A DNA stretch of 64,000 nt from Curvibacter lanceolatus ATCC 14669 (lineage in GTDB: Bacteria > Pseudomonadota > Gammaproteobacteria > Burkholderiales > Burkholderiaceae_C): NCBI RefSeq assembly GCF_000381265.1, contig NZ_KB906256.1:248001-312000 (forward strand). Direction: 5' to 3'. Numbering within the stretch: the stretch's first letter is position 1; every line of letters starts with the position of its first letter. Of the stretch, positions 17,902 to 26,495 are shown piece by piece. Below the pieces are notes generated by a model. That model was given only the letters and a program-made list of their open reading frames with translations. It was not told where the DNA came from and made no database searches. Both the position numbers and the translations under genes were made by a program.

Positions 17902-19320
17902 ATGCTGTTCGTTCTCACCCCCTTCGACTGGCTGACCCTGCACGGCTTGGTCACGGTGGTGTCGGTGCTGATCTATGTGGTCACCTCGCATGTGATGCGC
18001 CAGCGCCGCCACCCCACGGCAGCCATCGCCTGGGTGTTCTTCATCCTGCTGATGCCTTACGTGGCCTTGCCGGCCTACCTGACCTTCGGCTCACGCAAGC
18101 GCCAGCGCCCCACGCCACCGCCCAAGAGCCCCCCGCCAAGCGATGCCGCCCTGGCAGGCGATGCTGAGCAGCGCTGGGTCTGCGACACCCTGCTGGCCCT
18201 GGGCCAGGCCAGCCCCTCGGGTTACCACAGCCTGCAGCTGCATGCCGACGGCCACGAGGCCCGGCAGGCCTTGCTGAGCGTCATCGAAGGCGCCCGCCAC
18301 AGCCTGGACATTGCCACCTTCATCTTGAAGGACGACGCCCTGGGCACCCCGGTGATCGATGCCCTGTGCGCCAAGGCGGCGGCCGGCGTGCGCGTGCGCC
18401 TGCTGCTGGACGGCCTGGGCAGCCTGATGGCCGGCCGCCCCCGGCTCAGCCGCTTCACCCGGGCCGGCGGGCAACTGGTGTTGTTCGTGCCGCCGCTGCA
18501 CTCCCCCCTCAAGGGCCGCATCAACCTGCGCAACCACCGCAAACTGGTGGTGGCCGACGCCGGCGGCCCACAAGCCCGGCTGTGGTGCGGCGGGCGCAAC
18601 CTGGCGGCCGAGTATTTCGAGGGTGAAGCCGGCCAAGCCCCCTGGCGCGACCTGAGCTTTGACCTGCAAGGCCCGCTGGTGGCCCAGGCCCACTGGCAGT
18701 TCGAGCACGACTGGGCCTTTGCCAGCGGGCGCCGCCCGCCGCCCAATCCACCCCACCCACCCCTGGCCAGCGCCCCCGCCCTCACCGGGCAGGCGCAGTG
18801 GGTGGCCTCGGGCCCCGACCAGGCCGACGACACCGTGTACGCCATGCTGCTCACGGCGGCCTACCGGGCCAGCCACCGGCTGTACCTGGTCACCCCCTAC
18901 TTTGTGCCCGACCCGGCCCTGCTCAACGCCCTGTGCCTGGCGGCGCGGCGCGGGGTGCAGGTCGAACTGCTGCTGCCGGCCCGGTCCAACCACCGCTTGT
19001 CAGATGTGGCCCGGGCCCGGGCCCTGCGCGCCCTGGTGCAGGCCGGCGGCCAGGTCTGGCTGCTGCCCGGCATGCTGCACGCCAAGCTCGCGGTGGTCGA
19101 CGACAGCCTGGCCCTGGCCGGCTCGGCCAACCTGGACAGCCGCAGCCTGTTTCTGAACTACGAGCTGATGGTGGCCTTCCAGTCCGCCCACGATGTGCAG
19201 CGCTTTGCCGCCTGGTTCGAGCACGAGCGCCAGGGTGCCCGCCCCTACCGGGCCCAGGCCCCGGGCCTGGTGCGCGACCTGCTGGAGGGCATGCTGCTGT
19301 GGGTGGGCTTCGAGCTTTAG
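17902..19320 (+). CDS. Cardiolipin synthase (phospholipase D family)
   Basis: 472-aa inner-membrane enzyme that joins two phosphatidylglycerols to make cardiolipin. Two N-terminal membrane segments (about 10-30 and 40-60) are followed by two HKD motifs: NHRKLVVADAGG with GGRNLAAEYF, and HAKLAVVDDSLALAGSANLDSRS. The N-terminus WVFFILLMPYVALPAYLTFGSRK is as in ClsA-type enzymes. A Pro-rich linker (PTPPPKSPPPSDA) follows the membrane part. Single gene between bestrophin and the Bug receptor. Confidence 0.9.
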   Translation: MLFVLTPFDWLTLHGLVTVVSVLIYVVTSHVMRQRRHPTAAIAWVFFILLMPYVALPAYLTFGSRKRQRPTPPPKSPPPSDAALAGDAEQRWVCDTLLALGQASPSGYHSLQLHADGHEARQALLSVIEGARHSLDIATFILKDDALGTPVIDALCAKAAAGVRVRLLLDGLGSLMAGRPRLSRFTRAGGQLVLFVPPLHSPLKGRINLRNHRKLVVADAGGPQARLWCGGRNLAAEYFEGEAGQAPWRDLSFDLQGPLVAQAHWQFEHDWAFASGRRPPPNPPHPPLASAPALTGQAQWVASGPDQADDTVYAMLLTAAYRASHRLYLVTPYFVPDPALLNALCLAARRGVQVELLLPARSNHRLSDVARARALRALVQAGGQVWLLPGMLHAKLAVVDDSLALAGSANLDSRSLFLNYELMVAFQSAHDVQRFAAWFEHERQGARPYRAQAPGLVRDLLEGMLLWVGFEL

Positions 19321-19420
19321 CGCCAGACTTGAGCGGGTACGGCAGGGACTGGTTATCCCGGCCCGGCAGATGGGTGACATGCGCTTACATTCTTAGCTGC
19401 ACTGAAATCCTGGAGCCTTT

Positions 19421-20413
19421 ATGCACAAGCCCCGTCCAGATTGGGACCGCCGCCAGACCCTGCAAGCGCTGAGCCTGCTGGGTGCTGCAGGCCTGATCGG
19501 CACCGCCCGCGCCGAAGCGCCGCTCGAAGGCGGCACCCTGAAGATCGTCGTGCCCTACCCTGCGGGGGGCACCTCCGACCGCGCCGCCCGCCTGCTGGGC
19601 GATGCCCTGGCCCCGCGCCTGGGGGTGCCCGTGATCGTCGAGAACCACGTGGGCGCCGGCGGCCGGCTGGCCGCCCAGCAGTTGTGGCGCGACAGCTCGG
19701 GCCAGAACCAGCTGCTGCTGGCCAACCCCGCCACCATGCTGGTGGCCCCGCTGGTGTTCAAGGACGTGGGCTACGACCCCGACAAGGATTACCGGCCCGT
19801 GTCGCAGATCACCCGCTATTCCTTCGGCCTGGCCGTGGGCGCCGGGGTGCCGGTGCGAGAGTTCGCCCACCTGCGCGCCTGGATGACAGCCAACCAGGAC
19901 AAGGTGGCTGCTGGCGTGCCCGCCACCGGCAGCCTGCCGCATTTCTTCGCCCTGATGCTGGGCGAGCAGTTGGGTCTGAGCCTGCCCATCGTGGGCTACC
20001 GCGGCTCCGCCCCCCTGCTCAACGACCTGATGGGCGGCCATGTGCCCGTGGCGGTGGACACGCTGGACGCCCTGGAGCCCCTGCACAAGACCGGCAAGCT
20101 GCGCATCCTGGCAGTGTCCAGCGACGAGCGCGCCGCCTCGCTGCCCACGGTGCCCACCTTCCGCGACGTCGGGCTCAAGCTGTCGGCACTGGGCTGGAAC
20201 GTGCTCTATGCCCCGGCCAACCTGCCGGCGGCCCGGGCCCAGCGCATCGCCGCCGCCGTCACCGCGGCCATGGCCCAGAAAGACCTGCAGGCCCGCTTTG
20301 CCGCAGCCGACATGGAGCCTGTCAGCAGCACGGCCGAACAGACCCGGCGCATGCTCACGGCCTATGCCGCCCAGTGGACCCCGGTGGTGCGCAAGTCCGG
20401 CTTCCAGCCCTGA
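19421..20413 (+). CDS. Bug-family (TctC-like) periplasmic receptor
   Basis: 330-aa periplasmic binding protein of the tripartite tricarboxylate family, greatly expanded in Burkholderiales. The signal region has an Arg pair (DRRQTLQALSLLGAAGL) that could be Tat-type, then the mature start LKIVVPYPAGGTSDRAARLLGDAL and VENHVGAGGRLAAQQL, both typical. No TctA or TctB membrane partner is nearby, so it is an orphan receptor. Ligands of such proteins are usually carboxylates; this one cannot be told. Confidence 0.9.
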   Translation: MHKPRPDWDRRQTLQALSLLGAAGLIGTARAEAPLEGGTLKIVVPYPAGGTSDRAARLLGDALAPRLGVPVIVENHVGAGGRLAAQQLWRDSSGQNQLLLANPATMLVAPLVFKDVGYDPDKDYRPVSQITRYSFGLAVGAGVPVREFAHLRAWMTANQDKVAAGVPATGSLPHFFALMLGEQLGLSLPIVGYRGSAPLLNDLMGGHVPVAVDTLDALEPLHKTGKLRILAVSSDERAASLPTVPTFRDVGLKLSALGWNVLYAPANLPAARAQRIAAAVTAAMAQKDLQARFAAADMEPVSSTAEQTRRMLTAYAAQWTPVVRKSGFQP

Positions 20414-20513
20414 GCCAGCCCCTGAGCAGCCCTCTCATCAGGCCCCAAAGTTGCTAACCCCTGTGCAGGGCCGCCCAAGCGACCCTTCAAACCAACAAAG
20501 GGAGGAGCGAGGC

Positions 20514-21038
20514 ATGCACGCAGACGCCACGCTGGAGGAGGCCACCCTGGCCCCCGCCGTGATCGATATCGAAGCCTCCGGATTCGGGCGCGGCAGCTAC
20601 CCCATCGAGGTCGGCTTTGTGCTGCCCGATGGCGAGGCCTGGTGCAGCCTGGTCCGGCCCGAGCCAGGCTGGCTTCACTGGGACCCGTCGGCCGCGCGGG
20701 TGCACGGCATCACGCAGGAATGCCTGCTGAGCCATGGCCGGTCCTGTCGCGAGATCGCCGAACTGCTGAACCAGCGCCTGCGCGGCCTGACGGTCTACAC
20801 CGATGGCTGGGCCCACGATTACAGCTGGATGGGCCGCCTCTATGAGGCGGCCGACCTGCTGCCCAGCTTTCGCCTCGACAACCTGTTCGTGCTGCTCGAC
20901 GAGGCCCGGCTGGCGCACTGGGATGCCACACGCCAGGCGGTGGCCCTGCGCCTGCAACTGCAGCGCCACCGCGCCAGCGCCGATGCGCGCGTGCTGCAGG
21001 AGACGGTGCGCCAACTGAGCCAGCAGCCGCTGCGCTGA
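20514..21038 (+). CDS. Small DEDDh 3'-5' exonuclease-like protein
   Basis: 174-aa protein with an RNase T/DnaQ-like fold. The DxE motif is in VIDIEASGFGRGSYPIEVG, a second acidic region is at YTDGWAHDYSWMGRLYEAA, and the final HRASADARV fits the H-x(4)-D motif. Strong ribosome site GGAGGAGCGAGG before ATG 20514. The length is that of a bare exonuclease domain. Role could be DNA or RNA trimming. The TetR operator region follows directly. Confidence 0.72.
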   Translation: MHADATLEEATLAPAVIDIEASGFGRGSYPIEVGFVLPDGEAWCSLVRPEPGWLHWDPSAARVHGITQECLLSHGRSCREIAELLNQRLRGLTVYTDGWAHDYSWMGRLYEAADLLPSFRLDNLFVLLDEARLAHWDATRQAVALRLQLQRHRASADARVLQETVRQLSQQPLR

Positions 21039-21056
21039 TCCTGTGATTTGATCCTT

Positions 21057-21088
21057 TTATTTTCACAAAGCATCTGCTTGCTATAAAT
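21057..21088 (+). promoter_or_regulatory. Proposed TetR operator upstream of the carboxylase operon
   Basis: The pattern TTATTT-N5-AAGC-N4-GCTTG-N2-ATAAAT matches the palindrome before livH (1254-1285) at every listed position with the same spacing; the right halves, GCTTGCTATAAAT and GCTTGGCATAAAT, differ at two of 13 bases. It sits 25 bp upstream of the TetR ATG, so the repressor probably also controls itself. Confidence 0.72.
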
Positions 21089-21113
21089 AAAAGGTTTTGT
21101 TATCGTGCCGTGC

Positions 21114-21872
21114 ATGGATGCCACTGCACGCCGCCGCGCGACCCCCGAACCTCCACTGGAATCCCCCCAGAAAGCCGCCCCATCGGCCCCGTCTGCCGCT
21201 GCCGCTGACAGCCCCCCACCCAAAGCCAGCGAAACCAGCGAAGCGACCGAAGCCCGTCGCCCCCGTGGCCGCCCCCGCAAAACGGTGGAAGAGCTCGACG
21301 ACGGCAACCGCCGCCGCGCCCTCATCGAAGGCGCCGCGCGCCTGTTCCGCACCCAGGGCTTCGATGCCACCAGCACGCGCGACATCGCGGCCGCGGCCGG
21401 CATGCACAGCGGCTCGCCCTTCTACCATTTCGAAAGCAAGACCGCCCTGCTGCATGCGGTGATGGACGAGGGCATGGTGCTGGCCCTGCACAGCCAGAAA
21501 AACGCCCTGGCCCTGCTGCCGCCCAGCGCCTCGCCGCGCGAACGCCTGCGCGTGCTGGTGCGGCATCACTTCGAGATCCTGCTCGGGCCCCACAGCGACT
21601 TCATCCCGGTGATGCTGTACGAATGGCGCTCGCTGAGCCCGGCCCAGCAAAAAAGCATTGCCCGCGTCAAGGACGACTACGAAGGCCTCTGGATGCCGGT
21701 GCTGCAGGCCCTGGCCGAGCAGGGCGCGCTGCAGGCCGAGCCGGCGGTGGCGCGGCTGTTCATCTTCGGCGCCCTCAACTGGTCGGTGCAGTGGTTCGAC
21801 CCGCAGCGCGGCATGACGCTGGACCAGCTCACCGAGCAGGCCCTGGCCCTGTTCACCCGGGAGACCCCATGA
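21114..21872 (+). CDS. TetR/AcrR-family repressor with AT-hook-like tail
   Basis: 252-aa regulator. The first 60 residues are Pro/Ala-rich and end in RRPRGRPRKT, an AT-hook-like core, just before the TetR DNA-binding domain (ALIEGAARLFRTQGFDATSTRDIAAAAGMHSGSPFYHFESKTALLHAV). The rest is the helical ligand-binding domain. ATG 21114 is preferred over the GTG at 21105. It leads the operon 21114-31082, overlapping the SDR gene by 4 bp, and likely represses it through the site at 21057-21088. The ligand is presumably an acyl-CoA pathway intermediate. The same site before livH suggests a second target. Confidence 0.87.
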   Translation: MDATARRRATPEPPLESPQKAAPSAPSAAAADSPPPKASETSEATEARRPRGRPRKTVEELDDGNRRRALIEGAARLFRTQGFDATSTRDIAAAAGMHSGSPFYHFESKTALLHAVMDEGMVLALHSQKNALALLPPSASPRERLRVLVRHHFEILLGPHSDFIPVMLYEWRSLSPAQQKSIARVKDDYEGLWMPVLQALAEQGALQAEPAVARLFIFGALNWSVQWFDPQRGMTLDQLTEQALALFTRETP

Positions 21873-22810
21873 CTGCACCAGCCCCCTCGCCCCACTACCG
21901 ATCCGTGTTCGCGCCAGGCCTCTTCAAGGACCAGGTGATCCTGGTGACGGGCGGCGGCTCGGGCATCGGCCGCTGCACCGCCCACGAGCTGGCCCGCCTG
22001 GGCGCCCAGGTGGTGTTGCTGGGCCGCCAAACCGACAAGCTGGCCACCGTGCAGGCCGAGATCGAGGCCGATGGTGGCCGCGCCAGCACCGAGCTGTGCG
22101 ATATCCGCCAGGAAGACGCGGTGGTGGCCATGGTGCAGCGGGTGCTGGCCCGCCATGGCCGCCTCGACGGCCTGGTCAACAACGCGGGCGGCCAGTACAT
22201 GACCCCGCTGTCGGCCATCTCGGCCAAGGGCTGGGAGGCCGTGGTCAACACCAACCTCACCGGGGGCTTTCTGGTGGCGCGCGAGTGCTACCGCCAACAC
22301 ATGGCCGCCCACGGCGGGGCCATCGTCAACATCGTGGCCGACATCTGGGGCTCGATGCCGGGCATGGGCCACAGCGGCGCGGCGCGGGCCGGCATGGTCA
22401 GCCTGACCGAGACCGCCGCGCTCGAATGGGCCGCCGACGGGGTGCGCGTGAACGCCGTGGCCCCGGGCTACATCGCCTCCAGCGGCATGGACCACTACCC
22501 GCCCGAGGCCGCCGAACACCTGCGCGCCATGCGCCAGACTGTGCCGCTGGGCCGCTTCGGCCACGAGGCCGAGGTGTCGGCCGCCATCGTCTTTTTGCTG
22601 AGCCCGGCCGCCAGCTTCATCAGCGGCAGCACGCTGCGCGTCGATGGCGCCCGGCCTCAGACCCGCCTGGGCTGGCCCATGGCCGTGCCCACACCGGCCC
22701 AGCGCGAACGCGCGGCGGTGCGCCCCTTTGATGGCTTTCACCGCGCCCAGGTACCGCGCGTGTTCGCCCAGACCGACACCCCGCCCCAAGCCCAGGAGCC
22801 CCAGCCATGA
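21869..22810 (+). CDS. SDR oxidoreductase of the AtuB / trans-2-enoyl-CoA reductase type
   Basis: 313-aa NAD(P)-dependent short-chain dehydrogenase/reductase. Cofactor loop TGGGSGIGR, NNAGG, and a C-terminal LLSPAASFISGSTLRVDGA. The usual YxxxK catalytic pair is replaced: the aligned stretch is GHSGAARAGM, so Tyr becomes His and Lys becomes Arg. The same HSGAARAG pattern occurs in peroxisomal trans-2-enoyl-CoA reductase (PECR) and in SDRs of atu-type clusters. It may therefore reduce or isomerise an enoyl- or dienoyl-CoA rather than oxidise an alcohol. A 45-residue tail with DGFHRA extends past the SDR fold. ATGA overlaps on both sides show tight coupling with TetR and the carboxyltransferase. 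Confidence 0.85.
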   Translation: MTAPAPSPHYRSVFAPGLFKDQVILVTGGGSGIGRCTAHELARLGAQVVLLGRQTDKLATVQAEIEADGGRASTELCDIRQEDAVVAMVQRVLARHGRLDGLVNNAGGQYMTPLSAISAKGWEAVVNTNLTGGFLVARECYRQHMAAHGGAIVNIVADIWGSMPGMGHSGAARAGMVSLTETAALEWAADGVRVNAVAPGYIASSGMDHYPPEAAEHLRAMRQTVPLGRFGHEAEVSAAIVFLLSPAASFISGSTLRVDGARPQTRLGWPMAVPTPAQRERAAVRPFDGFHRAQVPRVFAQTDTPPQAQEPQP

Positions 22811-24420
22811 GCCGCTTCGAATCCCGCTGGAACCCGCAAGCCCCGGCCGCCCTGCAACGCCGCGAGGCCGTGCTGGCCCGGCTGGCCGCGCTGCGCGCCC
22901 TGGAAGACCGGGCCGCCGCCGCCTCGGCCCGATCGCGCCCGGTGTTCGAGAAACGCGGCCAGCTGCTGCCGCGCGAACGCGTGGCCCTGCTGCTCGACCC
23001 GGGCAGCGCCTGGCTGCCGCTGGCCACGCTGGCCGGCTACCTGTATGACGTGACAGACCCGGCCCGCTCGGTGCCCGGCGGCGGCATGATCGCCGGCATC
23101 GGCCAGGTGTCGGGCGTGCGCTGCATGGTGGTGGCCAGCGACTCGGGCATCGAGGCCGGCGCCATCCAGCCCATGGGCCTGGAAAAGATCCTGCGGGTGC
23201 AGGAGATCGCCCTGCAGAACCGGCTGCCCTTTGTGCACCTGGTGGAGAGCGCCGGCGCCAACCTGATGCGCTACCGCGTCGAGGGCTTTGTGCATGGCGG
23301 CAGCCTGTTCCGCAACCTGGCGCGCCTGTCGGCCGCCGGCATCCCGGTGATCACGGTGCAGCACGGCTCGGGCACCGCGGGCGGGGCCTACATGCCCGGC
23401 CTCAGCGATGTGGTGATCATGGTGCGCGCACGCTCGCGGGCCTTTCTGGCCGGGCCGCCGCTGCTCAAGGCCGCCACCGGCGAGATCGCCACCGAAGAAG
23501 AACTCGGCGGCGCCGAGATGCACTGCAGCGTGTCGGGCCTGGGCGAGTACCTGGCCGAGGACGACCGCCACGCCCTGGCCCTGGCACGCGAGGTGCTGGC
23601 CACGATCGACTGGCCGCCCCAGCCCGCCGCCCGGGCGGCCACGCCCCCGCTCTACCCCGCCGACGACCTGCTGGGCCTGATCTCGGACGACCTGCGCCAG
23701 CCGGTCGACATGCGTGAGGTGATGGCCCGCCTGGCCGATGGCTCCGAGCTGCTCGAGTTCAAGCCCCTGTATGGTGCCGCCACCCTGTGCGCCCAGGCGC
23801 GCATCGAGGGCCGGCCGCTGGGCCTCATCAGCAACAACGGCCCCATCGATGTGGCCGGTGCCAACAAGGCCACCCACTTCATCCAGTGGATGTGCCAGCT
23901 GGGCCACCCCATCGTCTACCTGCAGAACACCACGGGCTACATGGTGGGCAAGGACAGCGAGCAGGGCGGCATGATCAAGCACGGCAGCAAGATGATCCAG
24001 GCCGTGACCAACGCCACCGTGCCCCAGATCACGCTGCAATGCGGCGCCAGCTTCGGGGCCGGTAACTACGGCATGTGCGGGCGCGGTTATGCGCCGCGCT
24101 TTCTCTTCACCTGGCCACAGGCGCGCACCGCGGTGATGGGGGGCGAGCAGGCCGCCCGCACCATGCAGATCGTGACCGAGGCCGCCCTGGCGCGCAAAGG
24201 CCAGATCCCCGACCCCCAGCAGGCCCAGACACAGTTCGAGCAGATCGTGGCCATGTTCGAGGCCCAGGCCGATGTGTTCCACACCAGCGCCCTGCTGCTG
24301 GACGACGGTGTGATCGACCCGCGCGACAGCCGCGCCGTGCTGGCCCAGTGCCTGGCCCTGTGCGCCGAGGCCGAAGCGCGCCCCGTGCGGCCGATGCAGT
24401 TCGGGGTGGCCCGCATGTAA
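22807..24420 (+). CDS. Acyl-CoA carboxylase, carboxyltransferase (beta) subunit
   Basis: 537-aa carboxyltransferase that moves CO2 from biotin to the gamma carbon of an enoyl-CoA. It is close to methylcrotonyl-CoA carboxylase beta (LiuB) and geranyl-CoA carboxylase beta (AtuC): VESAGANLMRY, HGSGTAGGAYMPGLSDVVIMV, ATGEIATEEELGGAEMHCSVSG in the N-half, and GASFGAGNYGMCGRGYAPRF with WPQARTAVMGGEQAA in the C-half. Partner is the biotin carboxylase/BCCP at 26495. Whether it takes a short (methylcrotonyl) or long (geranyl-like) substrate depends on an active-site residue I cannot place without an alignment. Confidence 0.93.
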   Translation: MSRFESRWNPQAPAALQRREAVLARLAALRALEDRAAAASARSRPVFEKRGQLLPRERVALLLDPGSAWLPLATLAGYLYDVTDPARSVPGGGMIAGIGQVSGVRCMVVASDSGIEAGAIQPMGLEKILRVQEIALQNRLPFVHLVESAGANLMRYRVEGFVHGGSLFRNLARLSAAGIPVITVQHGSGTAGGAYMPGLSDVVIMVRARSRAFLAGPPLLKAATGEIATEEELGGAEMHCSVSGLGEYLAEDDRHALALAREVLATIDWPPQPAARAATPPLYPADDLLGLISDDLRQPVDMREVMARLADGSELLEFKPLYGAATLCAQARIEGRPLGLISNNGPIDVAGANKATHFIQWMCQLGHPIVYLQNTTGYMVGKDSEQGGMIKHGSKMIQAVTNATVPQITLQCGASFGAGNYGMCGRGYAPRFLFTWPQARTAVMGGEQAARTMQIVTEAALARKGQIPDPQQAQTQFEQIVAMFEAQADVFHTSALLLDDGVIDPRDSRAVLAQCLALCAEAEARPVRPMQFGVARM

Positions 24421-24479
24421 GCCCACGCCGCCAGAGGCCAGTCGCGCCCCTCTCATGAACGACAAAACGGAGACAAACC

Positions 24480-25658
24480 ATGCAATTCACCCATGAGCAC
24501 CGCGAGATCCAGAAGACGCTCAAGCGCTTCATCGACACCGAGATCAACCCCTTTGTGGACGAGTGGGAAGAGGCCGAGATCTTTCCGGCCCACGAGGTGT
24601 TCAAGAAGATGGGGCAGCTCGGCCTGCTGGGCCTGACCAAGCCCGAGGCCTATGGCGGCGCCGGCCTGGACTACAGCTACGGCCTGGCCATGACCGAGAC
24701 CCTGGGCCACATCGACTGCGGCGGCGTGCCGATGGCGATTGGCGTGCAGACCGACATGTGCACCCCGGCGCTGGCGCGCTTCGGCAGCGACGAACTGCGC
24801 CGCGAGTTCCTGGCCCCGGCCATCGCGGGCGATGCGGTGGGCTGCATCGGCGTGTCCGAGCCCGGCGCCGGCAGCGACGTGGCCGGCATCAAGAGCGTGG
24901 CGCGCAAGGACGGCGACGACTACGTCATCACCGGCCAGAAGATGTGGATCACCAACAGCCTGCAGGCCGACTGGATGTGCATGCTGGTCAACACCGGCGA
25001 GGGCCCGGTGCACAAGAACAAGAGCCTGATCATGGTGCCCATGCGCGAGGGCCGCAATGGCCGCCTCACCCGCGGCATCGAGGTGGCGCGCAAGATCAAG
25101 AAAATCGGCATGAACAGCAGCGACACCGGCCTGATCTACTTCGACGAGGTGCGGGTGCCGCAGCGCAACCTGATCGGGGCCGAGGGCCAGGGCTTCATCT
25201 ACCAGATGCAGCAGTTTCAGGAAGAGCGCCTGTGGGCCGCCGCCAGCTGCCTGCAGTCGCTGGAGAACTGCCTCAACGCCACCATCGAATGGGCCCAGGA
25301 ACGCAAGATGTTCGGCGCCACCCTGGCCGACCAGCAGTGGGTGCAGTTCAAGCTGGCCGAGATGAAGACCGAGCTGGAGAGCCTGCGCGCCCTCACCTAC
25401 CGCGCCTGCGAGCTGTATGTGCAGGGCCAGGACGTGACCGAGCTGGCCAGCATGGCCAAGCTCAAGGCCGGGCGCCTGAACCGCAGCATCCCCGACGGCT
25501 GCCTGCAGTTCTGGGGCGGCATGGGCTTCACCTGGGAGAACAAGGTGGCCCGCCTGTACCGCGATGGCCGGCTGGGCTCGATCGGCGGCGGCGCCGACGA
25601 GGTGATGCTGGGCATCCTGGCCAAGATCATGGGCATCGCCAAGCGCTCGCGCGCCTGA
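24480..25658 (+). CDS. Acyl-CoA dehydrogenase, AtuD/isovaleryl type
   Basis: 392-aa FAD enzyme forming the 2,3-double bond of an acyl-CoA. FAD/substrate motifs: CIGVSEPGAGSDVAGIKSVA and KMWITNS; C-terminal LQFWGGMGF. The medium-chain-type catalytic Glu near the C-terminus (IYEGT in that class) is IGGGADE here, while FQEERLW at residues 246-252 supplies a helix-G Glu (E248/E249), the position used by isovaleryl-CoA dehydrogenase. This suggests a 3-methyl-branched substrate. The GVPMAIGVQTDMCTPALARFGSDELRREFL region recalls citronellyl-CoA dehydrogenase AtuD. 59 bp after the carboxyltransferase gene. Confidence 0.9.
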   Translation: MQFTHEHREIQKTLKRFIDTEINPFVDEWEEAEIFPAHEVFKKMGQLGLLGLTKPEAYGGAGLDYSYGLAMTETLGHIDCGGVPMAIGVQTDMCTPALARFGSDELRREFLAPAIAGDAVGCIGVSEPGAGSDVAGIKSVARKDGDDYVITGQKMWITNSLQADWMCMLVNTGEGPVHKNKSLIMVPMREGRNGRLTRGIEVARKIKKIGMNSSDTGLIYFDEVRVPQRNLIGAEGQGFIYQMQQFQEERLWAAASCLQSLENCLNATIEWAQERKMFGATLADQQWVQFKLAEMKTELESLRALTYRACELYVQGQDVTELASMAKLKAGRLNRSIPDGCLQFWGGMGFTWENKVARLYRDGRLGSIGGGADEVMLGILAKIMGIAKRSRA

Positions 25659-25679
25659 GACCCGCAGGAGGCACAGGCC

Positions 25680-26495
25680 ATGTCCCACTTGCTGATCGAC
25701 CGCCAGCCCCTGGGCCCGGGCTGGGTGGAACACTGGGTATTGAACGACCCGGCCAGCCGCAACGCGCTGACGGCCGAGCTGGTGCAGGCCCTGGGGCAAG
25801 CCTGTGCCCGGGCCGCGCACGACCCCGCCCTGCGCGCCGTGGTGCTGCGCGGCGCGGGCGGCAGCTTCTGCGCCGGTGGCAGCCTGGGCGGCTTTGCCAG
25901 CAGCCTGGGCCAGGCCCTGGCACCGGGCCAGCCCGACCCACTGGTGCCCATGAACCGCGAGTTCGGGCAACTGCTGGAGGCGCTGTGCGCCCTGCCCCAG
26001 ACCCTGTTGGCCGCCGTGGACGGCCCCGCCATGGGCGGTGGCCTGGGCCTGGTGTGCTGCGCCGACTGGGTGCTGGCCACGCCGGGCGCAGTGCTGGCCG
26101 CGCCCGAGGTGACGCTGGGCATCGTGCCGGCCCAGATCGCCCCCTTTGTGCTGCGCCGGCTCGGCGACGCCCGGGCCCGCCGCTGGCTGCTGGGTGGCGA
26201 GCGCCACTCGGCCGAACAGGCCCTGGCCGACGGCCTGGTGACCGAGGTGGTGCCCGACCTGAACGCGGGCCTGACCCACCGCCTGCAGGCCCTGAGTGCC
26301 ACCGCCCCCGGCGCCGTGGCGGCCACCAAGGCCTTGCTGCAGGCCGGGCAGCCGCCCCTGCCCGCCTGGCTGGACCAGGCCGCCCAGGCTTTTGCCAGCG
26401 CCTTGCGCGGCCCCGAGGCGGCCGCCGGCCTGCAGGCCTTTGCCCGCAAACAAGCTGCGCCCTGGCGCGCCCCTGATGGAAGTACGAGGGCCTGA
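25680..26495 (+). CDS. Enoyl-CoA hydratase, AtuE/glutaconyl-CoA hydratase-like
   Basis: 271-aa crotonase-fold enzyme. Oxyanion-hole stretches GAGGSFCAGGSLGGF and DGPAMGGGLGLVCCADWVLA; active-site region LAAPEVTLGIVPAQIAPFVLRRLG, which keeps the first catalytic Glu (PEV) and has PAQIAPF as in glutaconyl-CoA-type hydratases of terpene and leucine pathways. In the inferred route it adds water to the carboxylated enoyl-CoA. Preceded by a good ribosome site (GCAGGAGGC). Stop and next start overlap as TGATG. Confidence 0.88.
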   Translation: MSHLLIDRQPLGPGWVEHWVLNDPASRNALTAELVQALGQACARAAHDPALRAVVLRGAGGSFCAGGSLGGFASSLGQALAPGQPDPLVPMNREFGQLLEALCALPQTLLAAVDGPAMGGGLGLVCCADWVLATPGAVLAAPEVTLGIVPAQIAPFVLRRLGDARARRWLLGGERHSAEQALADGLVTEVVPDLNAGLTHRLQALSATAPGAVAATKALLQAGQPPLPAWLDQAAQAFASALRGPEAAAGLQAFARKQAAPWRAPDGSTRA

